This document shows, one piece after another, positions 44,357 to 54,544 of a stretch of 64,000 bases of DNA; position 1 is the first letter of the stretch, and each line of letters starts with the position of its first letter. The notes under the pieces were generated by a model that worked only from the letters and a program-made list of their open reading frames with translations, searched no databases and was not told the DNA's origin. A program made the translations under genes and the position numbers. The stretch comes from Posidonia oceanica (lineage: Eukaryota > Streptophyta > Magnoliopsida > Alismatales > Posidoniaceae): positions 84,948,001-85,012,000 of the forward strand of contig JAZBRS010000020.1 of NCBI GenBank assembly GCA_037176725.1. The letters are read 5' to 3'.

Positions 44357-45040
44357 GTAGGGGTACCCCCACAGGGTTGAGGGCTGGATTTTTGGAGCTC
44401 ATATGTTTTTTTTGAGATTAAAAGATTTTTAGAGAGAAGTGAGGTCATTGAGAATTGAAAGAGTGAAGAGAGATTTTGAAAGGCAGAAAGTCTTCGAAAG
44501 GGGACTCTATTTCATTGTTTTCTTTTCTTTTTCTCATACCATATATTTAATTCCATAGCATAATCAAGCATTTTGAGTTCATATGTTGTTATAGCTAAGC
44601 ATACATTTTTATCAGTTGCAACTGGGGGGATCAAACCCCTCGGGTACGTATTTCATTGCGTGTCTCCATTTTTTTCTATTTAATCTGAATAAGTTACTAC
44701 ATCATATCGATCTATCTTTGCATTATTTTTTGTTTTGCTAGCATTTGTCATACGAGGAAGAAGAAACTCACTAAGCTCGGGCACCCTTGGGCAACGCTAG
44801 CGTTGTCCCAAGGTAGCTGAACTCGCAACCATATCACGTCTCCCTAAGGCGTCTCGAGGGCCAGCGAATGCAAACCGAGAGTGGCGATCACACTGACTTC
44901 AACACACGTGGAGTGAAGAAGTCGGATACAACAAAAGGGGACCCCAAGAAGGAGCGAATAGCAACAAAGAAAGGGAGAGGCGAAGCCCCCTTCTCCTCCC
45001 AGAAAATTCCTCCTCCTCCCAAAACCCCATATCCACAGTC

Positions 45041-45058
45041 TAGCGATCATGGTGGGAT
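45041..45058 (+). promoter_or_regulatory. Primer binding site relic, element 3
   Basis: TAGCGATCATGGTGGGAT, three bases after the LTR end. It differs from the sites of elements 1 and 2 at three positions that are all C-to-T or G-to-A changes. Confidence 0.65.
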
Positions 45059-45081
45059 GGCTAAAAGTGCCCCCGTGCAAG

Positions 45082-46282
45082 GTGAGTAAGTCCTTTCGTT
45101 CTTCTTCTTCCTCATTATTGACATTCCTAGTTTTAGTTTTAGTTTCTTAATTTCTCGTATGTTTTAAAGAAGCGGCGAAATTCCTCGTAGTGTTTTGAGG
45201 CGTCGTGATCTTTTTTGTTTGTTTTCTACGTTTGAATAGCTGAAATCACCTCCCCCTTCTCTCTGGATTCTCGAGCGTGGGGGTGATCTGTAAAAATCAC
45301 TATTTTTCTGAAAAAAACTCTGTCAATACGTTATACGCGTGTCTTGATGCGTCTAACATTAGACGCTCCTTTCACTGCGTCTAACGACCACTGAATAGAA
45401 ACATTTCTATTTTAAATTTTTTTTTTCTAGCTTTCTTGTTATAACTGGCCCGAAGGATTGAGGTGTGAGGTGATCGGCTTTTGCCGTAGGGACCGGAACT
45501 TCAGTTTCCTCGGGTACTTTGCAAAAAAAAGAAAACAAAAAAAATCGAATTTTTCTGAATGACTTGCATGGCCCTTATTGGGAACTAATTGTTTGTGTCA
45601 TTTCTTGGGTTATATAAGTAACCGTCTTGGTCCCAAGCACCTTTGTTGCAAAGGACGTAGGAAAGGTACTTGTATTGTTATTTTCTTTCACAAGGGGCCC
45701 TTCTTCTTCCTTGGCTTTTTGTGAAAGATAATTAGAACCTCAAGCTTTAACTTGTATTCCTCCCCCCTTTCGGTGGTTTGATTGTGCTTGGTATGTTGAT
45801 ACGTGAGTGACCCGATCAATCCTGAGTACGCTAGGCTCTACCTCTACGGGGTAGGGACCTAAGTGTATTCGGACTGCTCTTAGCATCCTCAGGAGTTGAG
45901 GTAGGGGGCAGTACCAAAAATATATTCACCCATTTTGTGAGGAGCCATAGAAATCCCGGAAAAGAAGCCATACCTAAGCCTTAAGGAACCCAGAGAGCTA
46001 CAGTAGGTTTAAAACACTAATTTCAAAGCGAAAACAAAAGCTAAAACTTTAATCGTTGTCTGAAAGTGTTTCTGTGTAGTTTTCTATGAACAGGGTGTTA
46101 GATGCTCAGATATCTGCATTTAATGTTGTACGCAGCAGGTCCCGCGGCTAACGCATTCTCTGTGTGGTTGTTTATATTTAGCTCCTCTGTGTGATTGTTT
46201 GGTAGGGGAAGACATTTGAAAAACCCAAAACGGTGACAGTGTCAGCCAAGGGCAGTTCTGTTCTATTTTTACCTTTTTTTAG
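45082..46282 (+). other. Candidate leader intron, element 3
   Basis: Donor AAG|GTGAGT (GT at 45082-45083) 24 bases after the primer site, and acceptor ACCTTTTTTTTAG (AG to 46282); 1,201 bases. It is non-coding and includes TTAGACGC/GCGTCTAA arms at 45359-45384. Confidence 0.45.
45359..45384. repeat. Perfect inverted repeat TTAGACGC / GCGTCTAA
   Basis: Eight-base arms with a 10-base loop in the element 3 leader, directly preceded by a half-site GTTATACGC. Confidence 0.85.
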
Positions 46283-46344
46283 GAAGTTGTATTAAATTTC
46301 CCAAGTTCTTGTAATTTCCTTTTTTGCATTATAAGCACTTGTAA

Positions 46345-46480
46345 TCCTTTATAAAAAAAAAGACGAAAAAAAGACAAAAAAAGAAAAGGACAAAAAAAAA
46401 GGGAAGGAAGAAAATTAGAAAAGCAAAAGGATAAAATCAGAAAAGCAAAAACAAAAATCAGAGAGAAAAGAGAAGATAGG
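46345..46480 (+). other. Purine-rich leader of element 3
   Basis: Runs of A with AAAGAC and AAAAGG repeats, about 120 bases before the gag ATG, corresponding to the purine leaders of elements 1 and 2. Confidence 0.6.
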
Positions 46481-46597
46481 AGGAAATACAACTAGGATCG
46501 TTGAATGCGCAGTTTACTGCTTCCAACGTTATACGTCGCATTCTGAGGCGTATTTTGCCCTGAAGCTAATTCCATCTCATTATCAAAAGCTGCTACA

Positions 46598-48830
46598 ATG
46601 ATGAACCAAGTCTTTGAAGCTGAATAGCCAGAAAGAGAGAGGTCAGACTCAGTAAGTACCTCGGGAGAGGAGCCCACAATCTACCATCCGATCACTAGAG
46701 AAGCCTTGGATCCAGACTCGATCTAGTATAAAGCCATGTACCAGTTCTTAAACGAGGAGACATCAACCCCAATGGGGCCAAGTCAGAATAACTTCCAGCA
46801 GCCACCCCACCTCGGTGAAGGACAACGAAGGCTAGTTGCGGACCATACCCCTGACGATCTATATCAGGGACAAAATGGCAACCCATCGCCAGACACAAAC
46901 CACCTAGGTCATGGAACAGCGCTCAGCGGAGCTTATAACTCAAGGGCCAAGCCCTTGATTCAGGAACAAAATTGCATGCCACATGGCGAGTACAAGGAAG
47001 GAGTCTATTCAAGACATCATCTCCAACCACCTACGGCAGGCAATTAGCCTCAGCAGATCATCACCACCATCAAGCATCTCCCCCATGATACGAGCAAGTC
47101 GTACCTCAACACTTCTACAATAGCTATCTTCATCAGCAGCAGAACCATCAGTCCTTCAACTCACATGTCCCGACCCCATCAGCCGGGATAGCAAATTTGG
47201 ATGAGATGACAAAAATGCTCAGCACATTAGGGGTGCATACCCAAGCTCCGGCAAACTTTGATATGAGCCGGTTTCCCCCATTCAAATTACCTCCGGGCTT
47301 CAAGTACCTGAAGACTCTCAAGTTCAACGGAACCACTAACCCGCTTAGTCACCTAGTGCGGTTCCAAATGGAGTTAGCCCCCTACTTCCATGATTTGGGG
47401 CTTGTTGTACACCTGTTCTTCTACTCACTTGAAGGAGAGCCCATGGACTGGTTTCTCACTCTCTCTAAGGAAGACCTCAGCAGCTTTGATAAAATCAGAG
47501 AGAGCTTCCTCACAAAATACCAGCACAAGATAGACCCCAAGCCAACCTTCCACGACCTAAGTAAGGAGGTCATGAAGCAAGGAGAAAGCTGGGTGACATT
47601 CGCTAACAGATGGCGAGAAATGGCGGCCAGATCGGGACTGACCATTCCGGAGAGACAGGTGGTCCACACCCTCATTGCAAACACCACTGGATCGATGAAG
47701 AAGAGACTCGTGAATGCCTACTGTCCCAATGTGACGGCCTTGTATGAAGTGGCAGCCTCCGTTAAAGAAAATCTGCATGAATTCATGGAGGAGCCCAAGA
47801 AGAGCCAGAAAATGCAGGTAGTAGAGGGCGTGACCGGAGTCGTCAACAAGATGGACTCCACACCCAGGCCATCCGAACAAAGGGCTATACTAGCTTCACA
47901 ACAGCCAACCTGGAGCCACCCTCCTCCCCAGCAACAACAAGCATGGAGCCACCCTCCTCCTCAGCAACAGCAGGCATGGAATAACCCTCCTCCTCAGCAA
48001 CAAGCATGGAGCCACCCTCCTCCTCAGCAACAGCAAGCACGGAGCTGCCCTCCTCAACAACAGTAGGCATGGAATAACCCTCCCTCTCAGCAACAAATCC
48101 GCCCTATGTGGAATGTTCCCTGGCAAAATGGACTAGGGGCAATCAAAATAGCTAGGCCAACAACAGAAATCCCCCCAACAATAGTGGGAACGGGGGCGGT
48201 TATCAAAATGTTCCCCCTCCACATCTATTGCCATGCAAAAGGGGAAGAAGAGACCATTACCCTCCTCTACCGGTCACACTAGCAGATATGTTCATAGAGC
48301 TAGAGGATGCAAAAGCAATTGAACTCCCACCAGCCAGGCCTGAATTGCTAAATTGTGACCAGAGCAAATACTGCCCGTTCCATAGAGTACATGGTCACAA
48401 CATCAATGACTGTTGGACTTTCAGGGACATAGTCTATGACATGGTAGAGGCAGATGTGTTTGAATGGGACGTCCTGGTGAAAAGAGCCAAACAGAGAAAG
48501 CAGACAGGGACGACTCAACAGGTCTACAGTGACCCTCTCCCTAAGCACCAAGTCATGGCATTCCAGGACGAACAGCTCCCTAATCCGCTAACATCAAAAG
48601 ACTGGGACAACCATGTCATACCAGAAGTGGACTGGGACAGCCAAGCTGAGCATTGGGGAATATTCTCAGATGATGATTGGGACAGTGAGGCAGACGAGGG
48701 GCTAACAATGAAAGATCTCCTTAGCCAGTTCAACCTCACAGCAGTAGTGGAGGGACCACAAGAGGATAGGAAGGAAGAAAGCCAAGTTCAAAAAGCCAAT
48801 CAGCGATTTGAACGAGAAAATATAGTCTTC
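46598..48830 (+). pseudogene. gag: Element 3 gag
   Basis: The first in-frame ATG is at 46598 (frame of the 46736 piece), with TAG at 46625 and 46724. The gag core is at about 47197-47780 (MSRFPPFKLPPGFKYLK, PMDWFLTL, VTFANRWREMA). A tandem Gln/Pro repeat (SHPPPQQQQAW) follows at about 47905-48060. After a frame change the zinc-knuckle-like C-x2-H-x5-H-x4-C (CPFHRVHGHNINDC) lies at about 48370-48411, followed by an acidic linker ending in FKDSEL. TAG codons lie at 47045 and 48064, and there are at least two frame changes (near 47100 and 48100-48228). Confidence 0.83.
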
Positions 48831-49214
48831 AAAGATTCAGAGCTTCGGCCCTCACATAAGCAAGAGCTGCCGCTTGTCATCACAGTGGGCATCAATGACC
48901 ATGTGCTGCAAGGAGTATTAGTTGACACTAGAGCGAGCCGAAGCCTCAATTCTCTCTCCACACTCTGGAGCTTAGGGCTAAATGAAGATGAGCTAGATAG
49001 AACCCCCTTTATGTGCACCAAGTTTGATCAGAAGGAGAAATTGGTACTAGTGACAATGCCCATGGAAATCACAGTCAGTCCTTTGACCAGTATCACTTCG
49101 GTGATCATTATAAAGGAAGAAGTCTTGGAGCCACTCAACCTAGGGAGGTCTTGGCTAGCGGAGGTCGGGGCCGTAGCATCTTCATTTCATCAAATGCTAA
49201 AATTCAAATACTAA
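48831..49214 (+). pseudogene. Element 3 aspartic protease-like domain 1
   Basis: In frame with the gag end. It has LPLVITVGINDHVLQGVLVDT followed by RAS, so the DTG active site is altered to DTR (Gly to Arg). Later landmarks NLGRSWLAEVGAV and HQMLKFKY are kept. The TAA at 49212 sits where element 1 has Gln. It corresponds in position and sequence to protease domain 1 of element 1, where DTGAS is intact. Confidence 0.8.
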
Positions 49215-50354
49215 GGAGGGGTCATTAACATTCCTGCTAATCGACTGGGGATTCTGTGCACATTCAAGACGCCCGAGCCACAGATTGCAACCCTTCGGGA
49301 AGAGGAGGAGTCACGACGTCTGCCGTGGAGAAAATCATCCTTGTGGGGTCCCAAGCCGCTGTCGCCACCGGTCTCCCCAATCTTTAGAGCAGCTAGGCCA
49401 CTGTCAAGTCAGTTGCCGGTCCTCAACACTTCAGTATTCCAGAGCACTACTACTCTGTCATCCCCAATCTTCCAAGTGCCAACAGAGCAACAAGCTAGGG
49501 CCACAAAGCCACCAGAGCTTGGCAGACCTATACGAAGGGAGTCCATCTTCGCTTGACCGCTCAAGAAGGGAGCATCCAGCAACCCATGCAAAGAAAATGG
49601 GACTGCTGCGCCCATCACCAGAGGAGGGAGGCTGTCGAACTGAATCATACCACCAGCAGAGCAAGCAGAGCCGGTCAGACCTCAAGAAGGACCCGGGTCG
49701 GTAGAATATGACATCCTAGAGCAATTAAAGAAGACGCAAGCCAGGATCTCAATCTATGACCTCATAAACAGCTCAAATCAACATCGGAAAGCTCTGCAAG
49801 AAGTGCTAGAGAAGGCCCAAGTTGCCCCAGATATGCCAGTGGAGGAACTCCATGTTATAGCTACAGCGGCCTTTGTAGAGCCTATCATTACATTTGCTGA
49901 TAACAAGTTAGCACCAATAGAGAGGAGAAAAGCACCATTGAATGTAACCATTTCTATAAACAATCACTTAATTTCTGAAGTGCTCATAGATACTAGTGCA
50001 TTAATGAACATTTGCTCGTTAAATACAATACGAGCCTTGGGCATAAATGAGGCTTCCTTAACCCCCAATGATATGACAATTGCTGGGTATGATGACAGCA
50101 AAAAAAAAGCACACGGCAAGTGGACCACAAAGATAGGGATAGGACCAACTCAGGTTCTAGCCCAACTAATCGTCATAAACATAAATGTCCCATATCAGAT
50201 CATCCTGGGGAGACAATGGCTGGACAGTTTAAAAGGAGTATCATCTCCTCGGCACCAATGCCTGAAATTCCCTCACGATGGGAAAATCATCAAGATAGCA
50301 GGGGACATACCAGGCCAAGAAGCAGAGGCAAATGTGATATACCTACCACACTAG
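49215..50354 (+). pseudogene. Element 3 aspartic protease domain 2
   Basis: Same frame as domain 1. A Pro/Ser-rich linker (49215-49700, TGA at 49554 and 49641) leads to the helical EQLKKTQARISIYDLI segment. The protease core follows: VLIDTSALMNICSLNTI, so DTG is DTS here, then IAGYDDSKKKA, IILGRQWLDS and HQCLKFPHDGKIIKI. It ends at TAG 50352, after which the same frame continues into the G-patch. Order and landmarks match element 1. Confidence 0.83.
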
Positions 50355-51263
50355 TTCAGTGTGCGAGAAAAGCCGACCCGCATCGAAAAGGGCAAGAACG
50401 TAGTATCTATGGTCGAGCTAAGAGACAAGTGGGCCAGGCCTAGGCTATTTCACAAGAAGAAGGAACCCTCAAAAAGCAAAAGACCCTCCATGAATGTGGG
50501 ATGGGAGATCATGAGGAGGATTGGCTACAAGGAAGGCCGGGGCTTAGGCCCAGAAGGAAAGGGAATGAAGGAGCCAGTAAAGGCTTGTGACAAAGAAGGA
50601 ACGGGAGGACTCGGTTTCGACCAGTTCCCTGACGGACGACCATTATAGTAGAATCTACAAGGACATTTTACCAGTGTAGGGATCTTCGACCCGAATTCAT
50701 CCCACCTGGGAAATATTATTTTGGCACAATCAACCAAACACGCTCTCCAAAGTGCAGAGGACATAGCCGACGTAAACATTTCCAGCTTATTCCAAACACT
50801 TGAATTGCCAGCAGAGCCTCACGAAGGTCAGACTGCAAGAGAGTTGACAGCAGAGCCTCACGAAGGCCAGACTGTAGCAGCAGAGCCTCACGAAGGTCAA
50901 ACTACAGAAGAGTTGCCAGTAGAGCCTCACGAAGGTCAGACTGCAACATCACCGCCACCACTGTTAGGCACACTGACCCCTGAACCTCCGGATCGGCCAT
51001 CTCTTTCTTCTTCTCCCTCTTCTTCTGGCATCGCCGCTTCCATGCCTCTGCCTCTTCCAGCTCCGGACATCTCTTCCACTTTGGAGCAAAGGTCGGGGCA
51101 AACTCTACGCAAGTCGCAACGACTCATAGACAGGGTTCGCCGCCTCACAGCTAATCTCTCTGAAGGTTTGCAGCCTCAAAGACCTGAAGTTGACCCCGAT
51201 CCAGGGGCAGACCATGAGCTTCTCGAAGATGATGAGAACGTCGACCATGACGAGCCCACCTAA
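50355..51263 (+). pseudogene. Element 3 G-patch domain and repeat-containing linker
   Basis: The G-patch core GWEIMRRIGYKEGRGLGPEGKG lies at about 50500-50565. TAG-TAG at 50646-50651 interrupts the frame, which then stays open to a TAA at 51261. Within it, four copies of EPHEGQT occur at about 50815-50945, a protein-level tandem repeat of roughly 42-60 bases. The TAA may be the natural end of the gag-pro ORF, because the RT frame overlaps it from 51190 in the +1 frame. Confidence 0.8.
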
Positions 51264-52476
51264 GAAGGCTCCTACCTCTACTGATGGAGGTAACTCTAGG
51301 GGCATCCCCCTAGATGCTGTAAATAAAATTTTGTTTAATTCTGCATTGTTTTCATTTCCTAGGAATAAAAGTAATTTACTTTCTGTTTTCAATAAGGGAG
51401 AGGATTACCATGTTAGTTCTAGCAACTCGCGGTCAACTTCGACCACCGCTTCCAAAACTGTGCGTGTGTGTCAATATACGGAGGCATTGCCTCAGGAGCT
51501 GGCTACTGCTAACATGGTCTTCCTAGTAGAAGAATTTGACCTCCTTAAGCACCTCATGGACAAATATGATGAGCAAACCAAGGCAGCTGAAGAAGAGACC
51601 GTGGAGGTCAACCTGGGAACCACTGAAGAGCCAAAACCAATACTCATAAGCGCAAGTTTGAGCCCAAAAGAGCGGGACGAAATGGTCCAAATCTTGAAAG
51701 AATTTGTGGATGTGCTGGCCTTCAAGTACGAGGATATGCCTGGTCTACAATCAGCTCTAGTGGAACACCTGCTTCCACTAAACTCTAGAACCAAACCCGT
51801 CAAGTAGAATTTAAGGCGACTAAGGCTGGAACTCGCCCTCAAAGTCAAAGAGGAAATTGACAAGCTCCATAAAGCGAAGTTCATCAGGGTGGTTGTGTAC
51901 CCCAGTTGGGTCTCAAATATAGTACCAGTGGCCAAAAAGGACGGGAAGGTTCGGGTTTGCATTGACTATCGCAACCTCAACGCCGCCTGTCCCAAAGATG
52001 ACTTCCCTTTGCCACATATTGACTTGCTAGTGGACAATGCAGCAGGATTTGAGATGCTATCTTTCATGGATGGTTTCTCCGGTTACAACCAGATTAAGCT
52101 AGTAGAGGAGGACCAAGAGAAGACATCATTCATCACACCATGGGGGACATACTGCTATGTAGTCATGCCATTCGGTCTCAAGAACGCCGGCGCAACATAT
52201 TAGAGAGCAATGATGGCCATCTTCCACGACATGATGCACGATTGCATGGAAGTGTACGTTGACGATATCTTGGTCAAATCAAGAACAAGGGAGGCACACT
52301 TTGAGGCACTAAGAAGAGTACTGAGCAGGGCGAGGCAATATCAGCTAAAAATGAACCCAAAGAAGTGCGTGTTTGGGGTAACTGCCGGGAAGCTACTGGG
52401 CTTCATCATCAGCAAAAGAGGAATCGAGGTGGACCCACAGAAGGCTAGAGCAATAGCACAGACGCCTTCGCCCTGA
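51190..52476 (+). pseudogene. Element 3 reverse transcriptase
   Basis: An acidic lead-in (YDEQTKAAEEETVEVN) is shared with element 1. RT motifs in order are VVYPSWVSNIVPVAKK, VCIDYRNLNAA, DDFPLPHIDLLVD, FMDGFSGYNQIKL, MPFGLKNAGATY and YVDD at 52255-52266. It then runs into KLLGFIISKRGIEVDP. Breaks are TAG at 51805 and 52201 and TGA at 52474 where Arg (CGA) is expected. No frameshift is seen within RT. The +1 overlap with the upstream ORF could reflect frameshifting, splicing or an old indel. Confidence 0.92.
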
Positions 52477-53130
52477 AATATCAAGGAACTCAGAGGACTT
52501 ATCGGCCGCTTACAGTTCATCAGAAGATTTATCTCACAACACGCAGATCGATGTAAGTCGTTTTATGAGTTACTGAAAGGAGGGAGGGAATTTACCTGGG
52601 ATGAGAAATGCCAGAAAGCTTTTGATGAACTCAAAGCATACCTCATGAACCCCCCAGTCTTGTCAGCGCTTATGTCAGGGAAGCCTTTGCTACTCTATGT
52701 GGCAGTCACTGCATCATCAATAGGGGTAGTGCTAGCTCAACATGATGAGGATGGAAAGAAGGAAAAAGCCATCTACTATCTGAGTAGAACGTTCCTGGGT
52801 TATGAAGAGAAGTATACAGCCATAGAAAAGCACTGCTTGGCCTTGGTATGGGCATCTCAAAAGCTGAGACACTACTTCCTAGCCCATAAAGTCTGTTACA
52901 TCGCCAAGATAAACCCAATCAAATATATGTTCGAGAATCCAGCCCTCTCTGGAAGATTGGCAAGGTGGCAACTCCTCCTCACTGAATTCGACTTGCAATA
53001 TGTGTCCTAGAAAGCAGTCAAGGGGCAAGCCATTGCAGATCAACTGTCAGAATTACCTATAGAAGATTATCAACCAGTCCGAACAGACTTCCCCGATGAG
53101 GAAATACTGGAAATACAAGCTACCGAGTCT
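52477..53130 (+). pseudogene. Element 3 RT connection and first RNase H
   Basis: Begins with IKELRGLIGRLQFIRRFI, then the gypsy RNase H region LLLYVAVTASSIGVVLAQ, KAIYYLSRTF, YTAIEKHCLALVWA and GQAIADQLSELP. TAG at 53008. As in the Ogre-like element, this first domain lacks a clear acidic catalytic set. Confidence 0.87.
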
Positions 53131-53706
53131 CCCACTCGACATTGGACTCTCTACTTTGATGGAGCACTCAATAGACAAGGGGCAGGCATCGGAGTAGCAC
53201 TTCTCACTTCGGAAGGGGTTCTCATTCCTCGAGCTGTACAGCTAAACTTCGCCACAAATACCAACAATATTGCAGAATACGAGGCCTTGATCCTTGGATT
53301 ACGCCTAGCAGTGGAGCTAGGGGCAAAGTGGTTGAAACTCATCGGAGACTCCCAATTTGTTTTAAGACAAATTCTGAACAAGTATAGAACCCTCAACCCA
53401 AGGCTAGAAGAATACAAAGGCATTGCACGCCTCCTATTGGCGCGATTTCAGCAAGTGGTGTATGTCCACACCCTCCGGAGTCATAACCTACTAGCAGATG
53501 CTCTTGCTTCGCTGGCTTCCTCAATTGAGTTCCCCATCAATATCCGGGAGCAAACAATAATGGTTCAGCAACACAGGATACCTGCCATTGACTCAACTGA
53601 GCCATGGGTTGTGGAGCTTAGACAGAAAGCTGGAGAATCAAAGGTAGGCACGTTTGAAGTTTGCTACAACATAGAGGATGATGGGAACCCATGGTTCTTT
53701 GACATC
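53131..53706 (+). pseudogene. Element 3 second (archaeal-type) RNase H
   Basis: WTLYFDGALNRQGAGIGVAL, NNIAEYEALILGL, LIGDSQFVLRQI and ADALASLAS carry the expected D-E-D-D residues, all intact, unlike the Ogre-like element. The domain is an uninterrupted frame of about 190 codons ending at TAG 53707. It is diagnostic for the Tat group. Confidence 0.9.
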
Positions 53707-54544
53707 TAGAACTACATTCAAGACGGGATCTTCCCCGACTACGCAACTTCACAAGACAAAGAGACAGTTCGTAGGATGGCCACAAGATACTTCGTGAGAG
53801 CCGGGGTCCTTTCAAAAGGTCTTTCAGCGAAATAGAGCTGCGCTATGTCACTTATGAGGAGGTCGAAGTTATCATCGGAGAAATGCATGAAGGCATATGT
53901 GGAGGACACATTAGCTCTCAATTCATGGCAAAAATGATACTGCGTAGAGGGTACTATTGGCCCACAATGGAGGCAGCTTGCGCAAACAAGGTTAGAAGGT
54001 GCAGGTAGTGCCAGATCCATGTAGACAGAATACGTGCACCAGCATCAGAGTTGAATTTGACTCAAACGGTGTGGCCCTTCTCTATGTGGGCATTTGATGT
54101 CGTAGGACCATTCGACATCGAAAAGCAGAATAGGTTCATCCTCATAGCCACTGAATACTTCACTAAATGGGCTGAAGCAGAAGTGTTCACTGAAATCAAA
54201 GCTTCAAATCTTTGCAAGTTCGTGCGAAAAAATATCCTCTCAAGGTTCGGGATCCCAAAGAAATTAGTAGCAGACAATGGCGCAATCTTCGTATCCCAAG
54301 ACTTCAAAAAGCTCTGTAAGAAGTTTAAGATTGAATTGCATCATTCATCGCCATATTACCCCCAGGGTAATGGGCAAGCTAAAGCTACTAATAAAACGTT
54401 AATCCGAATCCTTAAGAAAATGGTAGGAGGAACCAAGGGACATGACTGGACGGATAAGCTAATTGATACCTTATGGGTCTATCGAACCTCCATAAGAATG
54501 CCTACGGGCCAAACCCCATTTGCGCTTACTTATGGTATGGAGAC
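53707..54544 (+). pseudogene. Element 3 integrase, N-terminal part
   Basis: The zinc-binding part has H...H (GEMHEGICGGHISS) and C-x2-C with a TAG between the two Cys (54006). A frame change lies near 53820. The core has D (AFDVVGPF, about 54088) and D (VADNGAIF, about 54274). The third catalytic residue, normally Glu in the NGQAEA motif, is Lys here (codon 54381-54383). The frame is cut at YGMET by the solo LTR at 54545 and resumes at 60001. Confidence 0.9.
54540..54544. repeat. Target-site duplication GAGAC, left copy of the solo LTR
   Basis: Five bases before the LTR start. The right copy (60001-60005) is AAGAC, one G-to-A change away. Confidence 0.9.

Larger units (their letters stand above)
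43798..45037 (+). repeat. 5' LTR of element 3 (1.24 kb)
   Basis: Starts TGTAGATACCCC and ends ATCCACA. It holds several perfect inverted repeats in its first 520 bases, a TATA box at 44350, and a stem-loop-like GGGGGGATCAAACCCC near 44625. The 3' copy is not in the window, so the borders rest on the termini, the primer site and comparison with element 2. Confidence 0.82.
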
